Positions 22,057-30,303 of a DNA stretch of 30,646 nucleotides are shown here, one piece after another. The notes under the pieces are model-generated. The model had not been told where the DNA came from, did no database searches, and was given only the letters and a program-made list of their open reading frames with translations. The stretch's first letter is position 1; each line of letters begins with the position of its first letter. Source of the DNA: a virus. The position numbers were made by a program, and so were the translations under genes. The stretch lies in the IMG/VR virus record IMGVR_UViG_3300005265_000747, positions 1-30,646 of that record; one strand, given 5' to 3'.

Positions 22057-23210
22057 TAAACAGGAACCCTCTCTGAATAAGCTTTCTTCTGTTCTCCTTT
22101 GAGCAAGAATTTCTTAAGTATAGTCTGACCATCAGTATCATAAATTATTAGATAATCTCCTTCTATCTTCCATCTTCCAGTTTCTACCTTCTTCAGAAGA
22201 GTTACATCACTCTCTATGTTCTCTATTTTACTCTTAACTGTACTTCCATCTTCAACATCCCAGACTTTCTCAGCTATATCTGTTTTGTCACTTTCAGTAA
22301 GGCCAGAAGTCATAGAGATAATTCCTTGAGAAGAAACCTGAAAAGTAATAGAAATAACTCCTGCTCCAGGAAGGACAATCCTTTCAGAACCATCGTCAGT
22401 TATTATGGTTCCGATTAAAACTAATCTATAATTTCCTTCCTCAGGAGCTAGCTTCCATCCATTCGTAAGCATGAAAATCTTATCCGTATAAACATTTCCT
22501 CCAAGAGGAGCATATCCTGTTGCTGACATCGGACAAGAGTAAGAAATCCCTTCTGGATTATCTGCCCAATCCATAGCTTGATTATAAATATCTTGAACAT
22601 CGATTTCTATTGGATGAACAGTAGCTTTATATCCAGGAGTATAAGTTCTTGTTAAAGAAGTTTTTAAAATAAAGTTTTGCCCTGACCAAGAAGAATATTC
22701 ATATCTATCTGATTCTCCAACATAAATTCCAGCAGGCCATCCTAAAGTAGCTAAAGCATCTGAAGTCCCCGGCTTAAGTCTAAAGGCATAGACATCACCT
22801 TCATATCCTTCCTTGTATCTTATTCCAACTCTTTCTCCATTATGAAAAGCCTCTAAGTATTGATTATGTGGAAAAGGGGAAGAGAGTTGTTGATTAATAT
22901 GACTTACGATTGAATCTAAATCAGGACAATTCTGATTAAGAGTAACTTGAGTAAACTGATTATAAGAAGCTTTAGAATAAACATAAAAATTTTCAGGAGA
23001 GGAGGACCAATCATGTCCTCCCGAGAGATCTACAGTCCCCATACATTCTGCTTTTGACAAAGCTAGACTTATTTGTCCCTCATCAGGTGTCTCAGCAGGA
23101 ATAGTTTCATTTACAGTAACTGTATTGGATCCAACTGTTGCCTCTGAGATAGTAAACTTTTGAGAAAGGATTTGGATCCATTTCATAGAAGGAAGGAAAT
23201 TAATTGTCAT
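22056..23210 (-). CDS. Structural protein with the phage fibre C-terminal VWD/RWKI motif
   Basis: 384 residues. The N-terminal part is beta-rich and unlike any enzyme (FTISEATVGSNTVTVNETIP, then a repeat-free middle with DWADNPEGI). The last 80 residues carry TDIAEKVWDVEDGS, a short coiled coil (KIENIESDVTLLKKV), then GRWKIEGDYLIIYD and DGQTILKKFLL, a block common at the C-terminus of phage minor structural and fibre proteins. Overlaps neighbours on both sides. Likely a trimeric accessory fibre or head-fibre protein. Confidence 0.6.
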   Translation of the reverse strand: MTINFLPSMKWIQILSQKFTISEATVGSNTVTVNETIPAETPDEGQISLALSKAECMGTVDLSGGHDWSSSPENFYVYSKASYNQFTQVTLNQNCPDLDSIVSHINQQLSSPFPHNQYLEAFHNGERVGIRYKEGYEGDVYAFRLKPGTSDALATLGWPAGIYVGESDRYEYSSWSGQNFILKTSLTRTYTPGYKATVHPIEIDVQDIYNQAMDWADNPEGISYSCPMSATGYAPLGGNVYTDKIFMLTNGWKLAPEEGNYRLVLIGTIITDDGSERIVLPGAGVISITFQVSSQGIISMTSGLTESDKTDIAEKVWDVEDGSTVKSKIENIESDVTLLKKVETGRWKIEGDYLIIYDTDGQTILKKFLLKGEQKKAYSERVPV

Positions 23211-23415
23211 TCTGTATCACTATACTTGGATTAAGTTCCTTGAATTCTTTGTATTTATACCACTGAATCCACTTTCTATTTCTGCCTTTGATCATTACTT
23301 CTACATACTCTTCTAGCTTAAGAGTGTCGTTGTTTACTGCATCTTTGACAGCAAACTTCACTTTTTTGAAATATAGTCCTTCTCGTATTCTTCCATTTGG
23401 ATCTTTAAACTTCAA
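23200..23415 (-). CDS. Unknown small protein
   Basis: 71 residues from TTG 23415 with GAGAGTGA upstream. The product is basic with several Trp/Tyr (RKWIQWYKYKEF) and an opening KFKDPNGRIREGLYFKK. No motif recognised. It lies between two fibre-type genes and overlaps the next by 11 bases, so it is co-translated and probably a virion or assembly protein, e.g. a fibre accessory. Confidence 0.5.
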   Translation of the reverse strand: MKFKDPNGRIREGLYFKKVKFAVKDAVNNDTLKLEEYVEVMIKGRNRKWIQWYKYKEFKELNPSIVIQNDN

Positions 23416-23429
23416 AGCTATTCACTCTC

Positions 23430-25613
23430 TTAAGTCACAATTCCATCTGAAGTTCTAATCGCTGAAACTCTCAATCCTGTATCAGTGAAAGTAGCTGCTA
23501 GTTGGAATGGGATTATTCCTTTCCTTCTGACTACTACTAAGACATATCTATCGGCTATATACTTTACTGTTACTGACTCTTGAGAAGCATCTGCTTGTCT
23601 GTCAAGATAAGGTACATAGGCCTTGTCAGAAGAAGTATAAGCTCTTGAAGTTGTTCCTTGTATCATAAACTTCTTGTTATCAAAGTCTATTGAGTTATAT
23701 GCATAGATATCTTCTCCTTCAGTAGGTTGACCTACATTATATCTTACTCGAATAACACCTGGCATGTCTTCTTCTTTATATGGAGTATCTACAGGAATTT
23801 CTTCTTGTACTTCGATATAATTAACACCAGAGCTTTGACCAGCTAGAGTGAATTGAGACTTATTAATTGTAGTAGATCCTTGTCCAGTTGTTGGGAAGAT
23901 CGCTACTCTATCTCCAGCAACCAGGCTTGTAACGACATAAGATTGCCAGTTTGGAGGATCATGAGTTGTATTGTTATGATCTATTAACTGATAGTTTCTG
24001 ATATCATTGATATCCATGTTTTGTATCCAGATTCCTCTAGCTCCAAAGAATTTGCCACCGGCAAAGGTGCCTAGAGGTGAAGCCTTCTTTATCTGAGTAT
24101 AAGAAGTATCTGCCCTTTGATATTGTTCACCTTCTATTTGATAAATAGTTGAAGTTCCATCAGTTGGATAGAGAATAAAGCTAGAAGTTCGTCTGCAGAG
24201 ATATTTCACAAATTCATATAACTCAGCAACAGTTCTTGACCCTAAGTCTATTACTACACTGTAAGGCTTAGCTCCTTGACCATCATCTATGTCTTTGTTA
24301 ATGGTATTATCGAATGTTAAAGTACCAGCAGCTTGTCCAGACCAATTATAGTCTGTCTGAGTACCTAAAGCTTTCGCGATAGTATTTCCAGAAACTAACA
24401 AGTTTTCTCCATCTTGGAAGTCATTGGCATTTCTATCCGAAAGATAAAGATAACCTATAGTTGCTCCATCTATTTGATCTAAGTATCTAATAACTCCTTG
24501 AGCATTAGAACTCTCTCCTGTGACTGTATCTCCTACATAAAAGGTTCCAGACGGATTGTTAAATGTTAGTTCTGACAAGAACTCCAAAGAGTCATTATCA
24601 TTAAAAGTCCCAGATGTATTACCAAGTTTGAAGGTGCCAGCAACTGTACCACCAGAAACTTGTTCTAAAACTACTCCAACGGCATGAGAAGAAGTATCAT
24701 GAATAACATGAGATACCACATTAGTTGGTAGAGTACCTGAACCGTTATCATAAGCTAAATCTCCATGAACAAACCAGACTTTTATATCTTTTATATAATT
24801 AGCAACAGTAGATCCTGCAGTCTGGTTGTCCAAGTCATCTGAAGTAGCCAAAGGCACAGCATTTCTACCACCAGCAGACAAGTCAATCTCATAAAAGTCA
24901 TAAAAGTCGGTATATTCTCTAGCATAGACAGTCAGAACACCATTGTCAATCTCAGTGCCAGCTTCTTTGACTCTAACAAGAATGTCAATGTGCCCCGCAG
25001 GCCACCATTCACTACCAATACCCCAATAAGAGGGATATCTTTCTCCTGCTTGTATAACATAAATGTTAGTACCAGACTCAATTGTACCTAGGGTGTAGAT
25101 GTTTGCATAAAGATCTTCTCCTGTTTTCGAACAATTTGAAGACAAAAGAGTACCAGCACCAGTACCTCCATTGATTGAAATAGATGTTCCACAAGAGGGA
25201 ATTGTTCCTGTCTTTCTTACCCACCATTTTCTTTTTGTATTGTTGTAATATAATAGAACACCAAAGTCCCCGCCACCATTTTGAACATATTTACCGATAT
25301 CTCCAGAGACACAGTTTGTATAACCAGAAGATTGTAAATAGAGAATGTAAATCTCCCCATCCCAACCATCGGTCTTTATAGCTCCACCTTTGAGATACTT
25401 AAGAGAGTTTTCATCGATAAACCAACCATTTACTAAAGTATACTCTGTAGGTGTCTGAGCAGTCATAGGTATAGGATCGTCCATGTATTGTTGACTGTCG
25501 AATTCATCCATTAGCCAAGAATAAAGATCATTAACAGTAAAGGTTGAGGGACCAGAAGTTGTATAAATCCTTTTGTTTAAAGCATCTATGTTCCATTCAT
25601 CAGATATGGCCAT
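23430..25613 (-). CDS. Large tail fibre-type protein (marine-phage family)
   Basis: 727 residues from ATG 25613, with GTAGGTGA six bases upstream; an in-frame GTG at 25622 lies in that site. The start (WNIDALNKRIYTTSGPSTFT, then LYSWLMDEFD, MDDPIPMTAQTPTEYTLVNG and WFID) is like a widely seen uncharacterised phage protein family that sits near capsid genes. The middle has repeated units (GTFKLGNTSGTFNDNDSLEF, then SGTFYVGDTVTGESS) as in fibre stalks, followed by a beta-rich end. Its own TATA-like box lies about 37 bases upstream. Probably an adhesin or head fibre; the exact location on the virion is unknown. Confidence 0.65.
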   Translation of the reverse strand: MAISDEWNIDALNKRIYTTSGPSTFTVNDLYSWLMDEFDSQQYMDDPIPMTAQTPTEYTLVNGWFIDENSLKYLKGGAIKTDGWDGEIYILYLQSSGYTNCVSGDIGKYVQNGGGDFGVLLYYNNTKRKWWVRKTGTIPSCGTSISINGGTGAGTLLSSNCSKTGEDLYANIYTLGTIESGTNIYVIQAGERYPSYWGIGSEWWPAGHIDILVRVKEAGTEIDNGVLTVYAREYTDFYDFYEIDLSAGGRNAVPLATSDDLDNQTAGSTVANYIKDIKVWFVHGDLAYDNGSGTLPTNVVSHVIHDTSSHAVGVVLEQVSGGTVAGTFKLGNTSGTFNDNDSLEFLSELTFNNPSGTFYVGDTVTGESSNAQGVIRYLDQIDGATIGYLYLSDRNANDFQDGENLLVSGNTIAKALGTQTDYNWSGQAAGTLTFDNTINKDIDDGQGAKPYSVVIDLGSRTVAELYEFVKYLCRRTSSFILYPTDGTSTIYQIEGEQYQRADTSYTQIKKASPLGTFAGGKFFGARGIWIQNMDINDIRNYQLIDHNNTTHDPPNWQSYVVTSLVAGDRVAIFPTTGQGSTTINKSQFTLAGQSSGVNYIEVQEEIPVDTPYKEEDMPGVIRVRYNVGQPTEGEDIYAYNSIDFDNKKFMIQGTTSRAYTSSDKAYVPYLDRQADASQESVTVKYIADRYVLVVVRRKGIIPFQLAATFTDTGLRVSAIRTSDGIVT

Positions 25614-25642
25614 TAAATTCACCTACTACTTTTAACTTATTT

Positions 25643-25654
25643 TTTTATTTAAAC
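25643..25654 (-). promoter_or_regulatory. TATA-like promoter box before the large fibre gene
   Basis: GTTTAAATAAAA on the minus strand, centred 37 bases before ATG 25613. Together with the boxes at 14700, 18094, 19311 and 21590 it forms a consistent set. Confidence 0.45.
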
Positions 25655-27217
25655 CTAACCTCCAAGAGAGGTGTCTTCATACATAGTCACATATTGAGTA
25701 AGACCATCTACTCCTATCACTCCTATAGTCTCAACAGGAATATACCTAGTATCTCCTACTGAAGATTTCCTGACTCGGATAATAACTTCTACATCCGATC
25801 CTGGATATTGAAATGTTTCTTCTGCCTTTCCATTTGCGTCAGTTAGTTCATTCATTAGTTGAGTCATGTCAGAGGATTTATAAATAGCAACTCTGGCATT
25901 TGAAATTTCTACTCCATCGCTATCTTTGACATAAACTTTTAAGTAAACTACGTTTTGAATTTCCACCGTTCCACCAGATGGTGAAGAAGAGGTGCTTGGA
26001 TTTGAGCCGTTGACACACTGGACTACTACTGTTCCACCAGAAGTATTATAAATATCTATATCATTTCCAGTAAAAGTAAGATTGTCAAAAGTGAAAGTTC
26101 CTGGAGTATCAATTTCTACAGCTTTTGGATTTGACAAGAAGGAACAGTCTTTGACATTATGTGAAGAAGGTAAAAGCAGAGCAACATCGTCAGCGTCAAC
26201 AAACGTACAAAATCTGAAAGTAGAACTTGAAGGGTTTATTCTAGCACAAGATTGAAAGAGACAATTTAATACTTCAGCTCCTACTGTCTCAGAAGGAAGA
26301 GTTATAGTTGAAGCATCTAGAAAAGTAACTCCACATAGCTTGAAAGTTGAAACATCTACATCAGTGATAGTCACTTTATAGGGGTAGATAGTATTCTTTG
26401 CTCTAATTAACCCACCTGCAAGACCTACTTCTCCAGATTTTTCTCCAAAGAGAACGGAGGCTATTCCACTAGGGTTGTTTACTACAGAAATTTCGAATTG
26501 ATCTGGGATTGAAGGTAAATCTTCAAACTGAACAACTTGCAATTTGTCAGAGAAATAGACATCACCAGAACTTGTATCACCAAACTGGATTCCTCCAGTT
26601 AAAAGATAGGTTTGTTCTCCTTTCTGAATCACACCTATATCAGAAGTATCATCATCTGAAAAAAGATCCTCCCAAGTTAATGGAGAAGCGGCAGACCCTC
26701 CTGTTATCTTAACTGCAGGTTGAGTAGCAGATCCATATCTTACAAAATCTACATAACAGTTATCAGCTAGTTTGCTCTTTGCCACTCCTTTGTATCTTAC
26801 TCCTATATAACGAGTTTGTGAAGGATCTGCGTTTGTTCCATTATTTGCATCTGGAGTTGAAGAGCAATAAACTGAGAAACATTTCCAACCTCCTTTATAG
26901 GTATCGCTTCCACCTACGTACCAATACGATTGATTACCAGAAGAATCTTCTATGAAAATTTGCATACCTCCATTTGCCTTTGTATCTAAGAAGGAGGCAG
27001 TCATGCACATCATCCAGACATAGAGAACTCTATTGGAATAATCCTGAGCAGAGCCTAGATCATAAATCATATAACTTGTTTCTATATCTACATCCATTGA
27101 GAGAGAATAAGATCCTTCTTTCCTTATATCGTCTAAGCCAAAAGATGGATCGTTAGAGTCCCAGTTAGTTTCTGAATCACAATTAGATATTGTTGTAAGA
27201 TTACTCGTTACTGTCAC
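25655..27217 (-). CDS. Multidomain fibre protein: jelly-roll, beta-helix, carboxypeptidase-regulatory-like domain
   Basis: 520 residues from GTG 27217, preceded by GGTGA and overlapping the previous stop. Residues 1-170 look like a carbohydrate-binding jelly-roll (DSETNWDSND, YSLSMDVD, DNCYVDFVRYG). Residues about 255-415 have the T-x-x-x-C/F ladder of a right-handed beta-helix (CGVTFLDASTITLPS, NCLFQSCARINPSS, FCTFVDADD, CSFLSNPKAVEI). Residues 430-505 look like a CarboxypepD_reg Ig-type domain (VYVKDSDGVEISNARVAIYK). Typical receptor-binding or depolymerase-like layout. No catalytic residues evident. Confidence 0.65.
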   Translation of the reverse strand: MTVTSNLTTISNCDSETNWDSNDPSFGLDDIRKEGSYSLSMDVDIETSYMIYDLGSAQDYSNRVLYVWMMCMTASFLDTKANGGMQIFIEDSSGNQSYWYVGGSDTYKGGWKCFSVYCSSTPDANNGTNADPSQTRYIGVRYKGVAKSKLADNCYVDFVRYGSATQPAVKITGGSAASPLTWEDLFSDDDTSDIGVIQKGEQTYLLTGGIQFGDTSSGDVYFSDKLQVVQFEDLPSIPDQFEISVVNNPSGIASVLFGEKSGEVGLAGGLIRAKNTIYPYKVTITDVDVSTFKLCGVTFLDASTITLPSETVGAEVLNCLFQSCARINPSSSTFRFCTFVDADDVALLLPSSHNVKDCSFLSNPKAVEIDTPGTFTFDNLTFTGNDIDIYNTSGGTVVVQCVNGSNPSTSSSPSGGTVEIQNVVYLKVYVKDSDGVEISNARVAIYKSSDMTQLMNELTDANGKAEETFQYPGSDVEVIIRVRKSSVGDTRYIPVETIGVIGVDGLTQYVTMYEDTSLGG

Positions 27218-27695
27218 TTAGTTTCACCTTCCTGTCATAGAGAACTATAGACATTGCAGTGTGAGCCCATAGAGGTATTGTTGATCCGGTCTCAATCGAG
27301 ACTACAAAGTTACCCTCTAAATACCCCTTCTCTTTCAACTCAGATAAATTGAGAACAGAGTAGTCAGAACCAAAGACATACAAAACATTATCTGCTGGAT
27401 GCTCAAAGCTCTTAAGAGGTATAAAGTCTATTCCCTCTATTTGCTGAGCACACTCAAGGAAGACAAAAGTATAATCTGAGTATTTCTTTAGGACCTCTTC
27501 AAGAGTATTATAGACTTCAAATTCTATTTCAAGATCCCCACAAGTAACAGGAAGGTCATCAATGTTAACTATAATCAGTTTCTTTACACCGAAAGCTTTC
27601 ATGTTAAGTCTCCAGAAAGAGATTATTTTCTCAATCAATTTTGGATCTGTTTCGAATAAGTCATGTACCTGAAAGACTGAAACTATACCTATCAT
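27201..27695 (-). CDS. SPOUT/TrmH-like RNA methyltransferase
   Basis: 164 residues. The C-terminal half has the two knot motifs of SpoU/TrmH enzymes: YVFGSDYS (106-113) in place of the usual FGNEGxG, and VSIETGSTIPLWAHTAMSIV (132-151) in place of the usual IPMxGxxxSLNVSVAAxIxLYE, ending in LYDRKVK. The pattern FEHPADNVLYVFG and LYDR is close to a short SPOUT-like protein seen in marine phages. The N-terminal part (FGVKKLIIVNID) fits the first Rossmann strand. SPOUT enzymes methylate tRNA or rRNA ribose or bases using SAM. It lies inside a structural operon with ATGA and short overlaps, which is unusual. Confidence 0.65.
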   Translation of the reverse strand: MIGIVSVFQVHDLFETDPKLIEKIISFWRLNMKAFGVKKLIIVNIDDLPVTCGDLEIEFEVYNTLEEVLKKYSDYTFVFLECAQQIEGIDFIPLKSFEHPADNVLYVFGSDYSVLNLSELKEKGYLEGNFVVSIETGSTIPLWAHTAMSIVLYDRKVKLSDSNE

Positions 27696-28039
27696 TTCTT
27701 AACCTCCTCTTCTACTTCTATTTTTCTTTTTGCAACATAAACTATTTCTCCAGTTACTCTAATTCCAATTTCAAGAGCCTGCTCAAACTTAGCAGAAGGT
27801 CTCCATCTTAGAGTTAAAGGTTCTGCTTTTCCGGGTTGAATTGTGACAGGCGCTTTCACTACTTCTATTTTTTCAGAAGGTGGCAACGGACTAGAAAACT
27901 CAAAAGCCAAATTAGTGAGAATCCCTTTTGAGTCATTAAGAAGCCAAACAGTAACTTCTTTACTCTGACCAACTTTTACTTTACCAAAGTTAATAGCTTT
28001 TATTTCTTCCTTTAAATCTGGGTCTTTGAAGATCTTCAT
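27692..28039 (-). CDS. Ig-like structural/decoration protein
   Basis: 115 residues with the pattern of an Ig-like (ASPM/SPD-2/Hydin-type) domain: INFGKVKVGQSKEVTVWLLND, then FEFSSP, then PVTIQPGKAEPLTLRWRPS, a second beta sheet. It overlaps both neighbours by 4 bases (ATGA). Ig-like proteins of this size often decorate capsids or tails and bind surface carbohydrates weakly. A role on the outside of the virion is inferred. Confidence 0.6.
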   Translation of the reverse strand: MKIFKDPDLKEEIKAINFGKVKVGQSKEVTVWLLNDSKGILTNLAFEFSSPLPPSEKIEVVKAPVTIQPGKAEPLTLRWRPSAKFEQALEIGIRVTGEIVYVAKRKIEVEEEVKK

Positions 28040-30303
28040 TCCTTATTAACCTCCAACCATTTTTCTATTAATTCTAGTTTCTTTTTAAGCAACTCCTTTT
28101 TCAACTTTTCTTCTTCAGTATCTTTCTCTGATGCCTTTCTTTCTATCTCTTTTAAGATTTTAAGTACTGCAGAGTCAACTTCTTTTTCTAACTCACTTTC
28201 TGTTTTCTTTCTTTGCTCTCTTATTAATTCTCCTTCCCAAGTATGTAACTTATTCTTCCTTATCCACTCACTAGCTTTATCTACTGACCATTCTTCTGAT
28301 ATTTTCAACCCACATACTCTTGCTCCATGAATAGTACCTGGTCTTGGATAAAGACACACTAGGACATCAAGAACTTCTTTTGGCCTATCTTTCAAAGCAG
28401 GGATATATTTCTCAGGATCTTTTACACATCTTGTAAATTCTCCAATATCGTAAAGATACAACCAATAGTAATCCCATGTTTTCTTTTTCTCTACTTTGAA
28501 AGGTCTGTAATAATCTCCTGTTGTTGGATCTCCTGTTCCAGAAAGTGGTTCAGGGAGTTTTGCTTTCTTAAAGACAGCTTCTTTATCTTTCTCTATATAG
28601 ACATAATAGCCTTTTAATTTCTTTCCATGAAATTCCATTGAGATAAATATTGGTGGTTTGTATTCAATTATACTTACATCTCCCTCATCTATAGGAGTGA
28701 CATAAGTAATCAAGTTACCTATCATCATTTTAGTCTTAGGCTTTTTGATATTCATCCATTTCTCAATATTCAAACATCTTTTATATACAGCCTTAACACC
28801 TTCACCTTTTTCAAGCTCTACGGGATTTCCATAGAGATTAAATTCCCAGCCATCTGAAACTCTAACGTCCCAATGTTTTTTCAAACCTTCTGGTGTTTCT
28901 ATTTCATGAATTTGTAAGACAAATTTAGCCTTTTTCAAATTACTAAGTTTTTCTACTTTCCAAGTATAGATTTTAGAACCTTTCTCTTCTTGAATTAGAG
29001 CAAACGTACCTTTTAACTTCTTTCCTTTCATTTCTAAAATTAGTTTCTCAGTCCCATTTACTTTTTCACTTTTAACATTTACCTTTCCTTTGTCAATTAT
29101 TTTCATTTTAGCATTCAGTTCTTTAGTAGGATTATAAGTTGGATTCTCTCCTGGCTTAATTTCTCCTTCATAATCAAACCACTTAGAAGCTACATATCCT
29201 TCGTCAGTCAAAGGAACAGGTTGGAATCTAGTAAAGTCATAATCAGAAATGAACGATCTTACTTTGCCTCCTTCTTTTAATCTTAATAACCATCTCATTC
29301 TAGGTATTCCTCTTACGTGTACTGGACCCATCCAAGATAGATAATGAACAACAAAACTAGCTTCTGCCAGCTCACTTTTGCTTTCTTTGCTTTTCTTGCC
29401 ACCTTTCCATTGTTCTTTGACCCACTCATACCATTTCTCATAGAGCTCTCCCTTTCTCCATTCTGGTGGAACTGGGATATAGTTCTTAGGTGGAACCCAT
29501 TTCTTTTTCATTCCTCTTTTTAGACAATACGGAGTTTGATCTCCAGGAATCAAGATCCTCCACATTAGTTCTGTCCCTGGTTTAGGCTTCTTAGTTTCTG
29601 GATCAATTATATTCACATTAACTGCTCTTACTATTACTCTTGTCCAATCTTTCTTAGAGAAAACACCATCTTTCTTCTCTGATTTAATAAAGTACTCATG
29701 GAAGTAAGGTTTTTGAGCACCAAAGTAAACTTGACCCTTATCGATGATATAGAAAACTCCAGGATATTCTTTCGTGGCTCCTACTTCTCCTGGTTTAACT
29801 ATCCCTTCTACGTTTAACCAAACTTTAGGTTGTCTAGCTAATTCTTCTAAAGTTCTTAAAGAAAGCTTTTCTATATTTTTATACTCAATAAAGACTTGAC
29901 CGTCTTTGATTCCTTTTATAGAATAGGTCCATTCATCACAAACTTCTGAAGGACATTTGGTTTCTGCTCTTAAGCCAATATTCTTTTTCTCTGGTCGGAA
30001 TTTGAATTTACTTTTCCATTCGTTAAAGACTTTTCTAGCTTCTTTAACTGTAGTAACAGTAGGAGTTCCTTTTGGATTATCTAATACTGTCCAACCTATT
30101 AGATGGTCGTTTACTTCCATTCTCCAGTCAGTATGTACACTAGCCCCTCTCCAATGATGTTGCATAACGTATTTACATTTCTTGCAAGTAGGATATTCCA
30201 TATAGGGTGCAAGAAAGAATCCACCTTCTCCTCCCTCACCTTTCTTAGGAGGAGCTTTAGCAAGAAGTTCTAGCCAATTAATTATCTTAGGAGTTATCTT
30301 CAA
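28036..30303 (-). CDS. Triple LigD 3'-phosphoesterase-like protein
   Basis: About 755 residues; I favour TTG 30303 (AGGTGA five bases upstream) over ATG 30324. After a linker with KKGEGGEGG comes a CKKC pair and MQHHWRG, then VHTDWRMEV, matching the LigD phosphoesterase motif QKH...HYDFRLE with H-x-D-x-R-x-E intact. A second, degenerate unit has VVHYLSWMGPVH, RMRWLLRLK and KGKKLKGTFALI. A third has FVLQIHE, KKHWDVRV and EFHGKKLKGYYVYI. GKKLKG is also typical of this family. The phosphoesterase domain removes 3' phosphates or ribonucleotides at DNA ends. No ligase or polymerase domain is attached. Position upstream of the protease, in a structural operon, suggests a virion-associated or packaging-linked DNA-end enzyme. 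Confidence 0.6.
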   Translation of the reverse strand: MKITPKIINWLELLAKAPPKKGEGGEGGFFLAPYMEYPTCKKCKYVMQHHWRGASVHTDWRMEVNDHLIGWTVLDNPKGTPTVTTVKEARKVFNEWKSKFKFRPEKKNIGLRAETKCPSEVCDEWTYSIKGIKDGQVFIEYKNIEKLSLRTLEELARQPKVWLNVEGIVKPGEVGATKEYPGVFYIIDKGQVYFGAQKPYFHEYFIKSEKKDGVFSKKDWTRVIVRAVNVNIIDPETKKPKPGTELMWRILIPGDQTPYCLKRGMKKKWVPPKNYIPVPPEWRKGELYEKWYEWVKEQWKGGKKSKESKSELAEASFVVHYLSWMGPVHVRGIPRMRWLLRLKEGGKVRSFISDYDFTRFQPVPLTDEGYVASKWFDYEGEIKPGENPTYNPTKELNAKMKIIDKGKVNVKSEKVNGTEKLILEMKGKKLKGTFALIQEEKGSKIYTWKVEKLSNLKKAKFVLQIHEIETPEGLKKHWDVRVSDGWEFNLYGNPVELEKGEGVKAVYKRCLNIEKWMNIKKPKTKMMIGNLITYVTPIDEGDVSIIEYKPPIFISMEFHGKKLKGYYVYIEKDKEAVFKKAKLPEPLSGTGDPTTGDYYRPFKVEKKKTWDYYWLYLYDIGEFTRCVKDPEKYIPALKDRPKEVLDVLVCLYPRPGTIHGARVCGLKISEEWSVDKASEWIRKNKLHTWEGELIREQRKKTESELEKEVDSAVLKILKEIERKASEKDTEEEKLKKELLKKKLELIEKWLEVNKE

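Noticed and set aside
23430-27217. Diversity-generating retroelement target
   Set aside because: No reverse transcriptase or template repeat is present and the fibre C-termini are not of the C-type lectin form.
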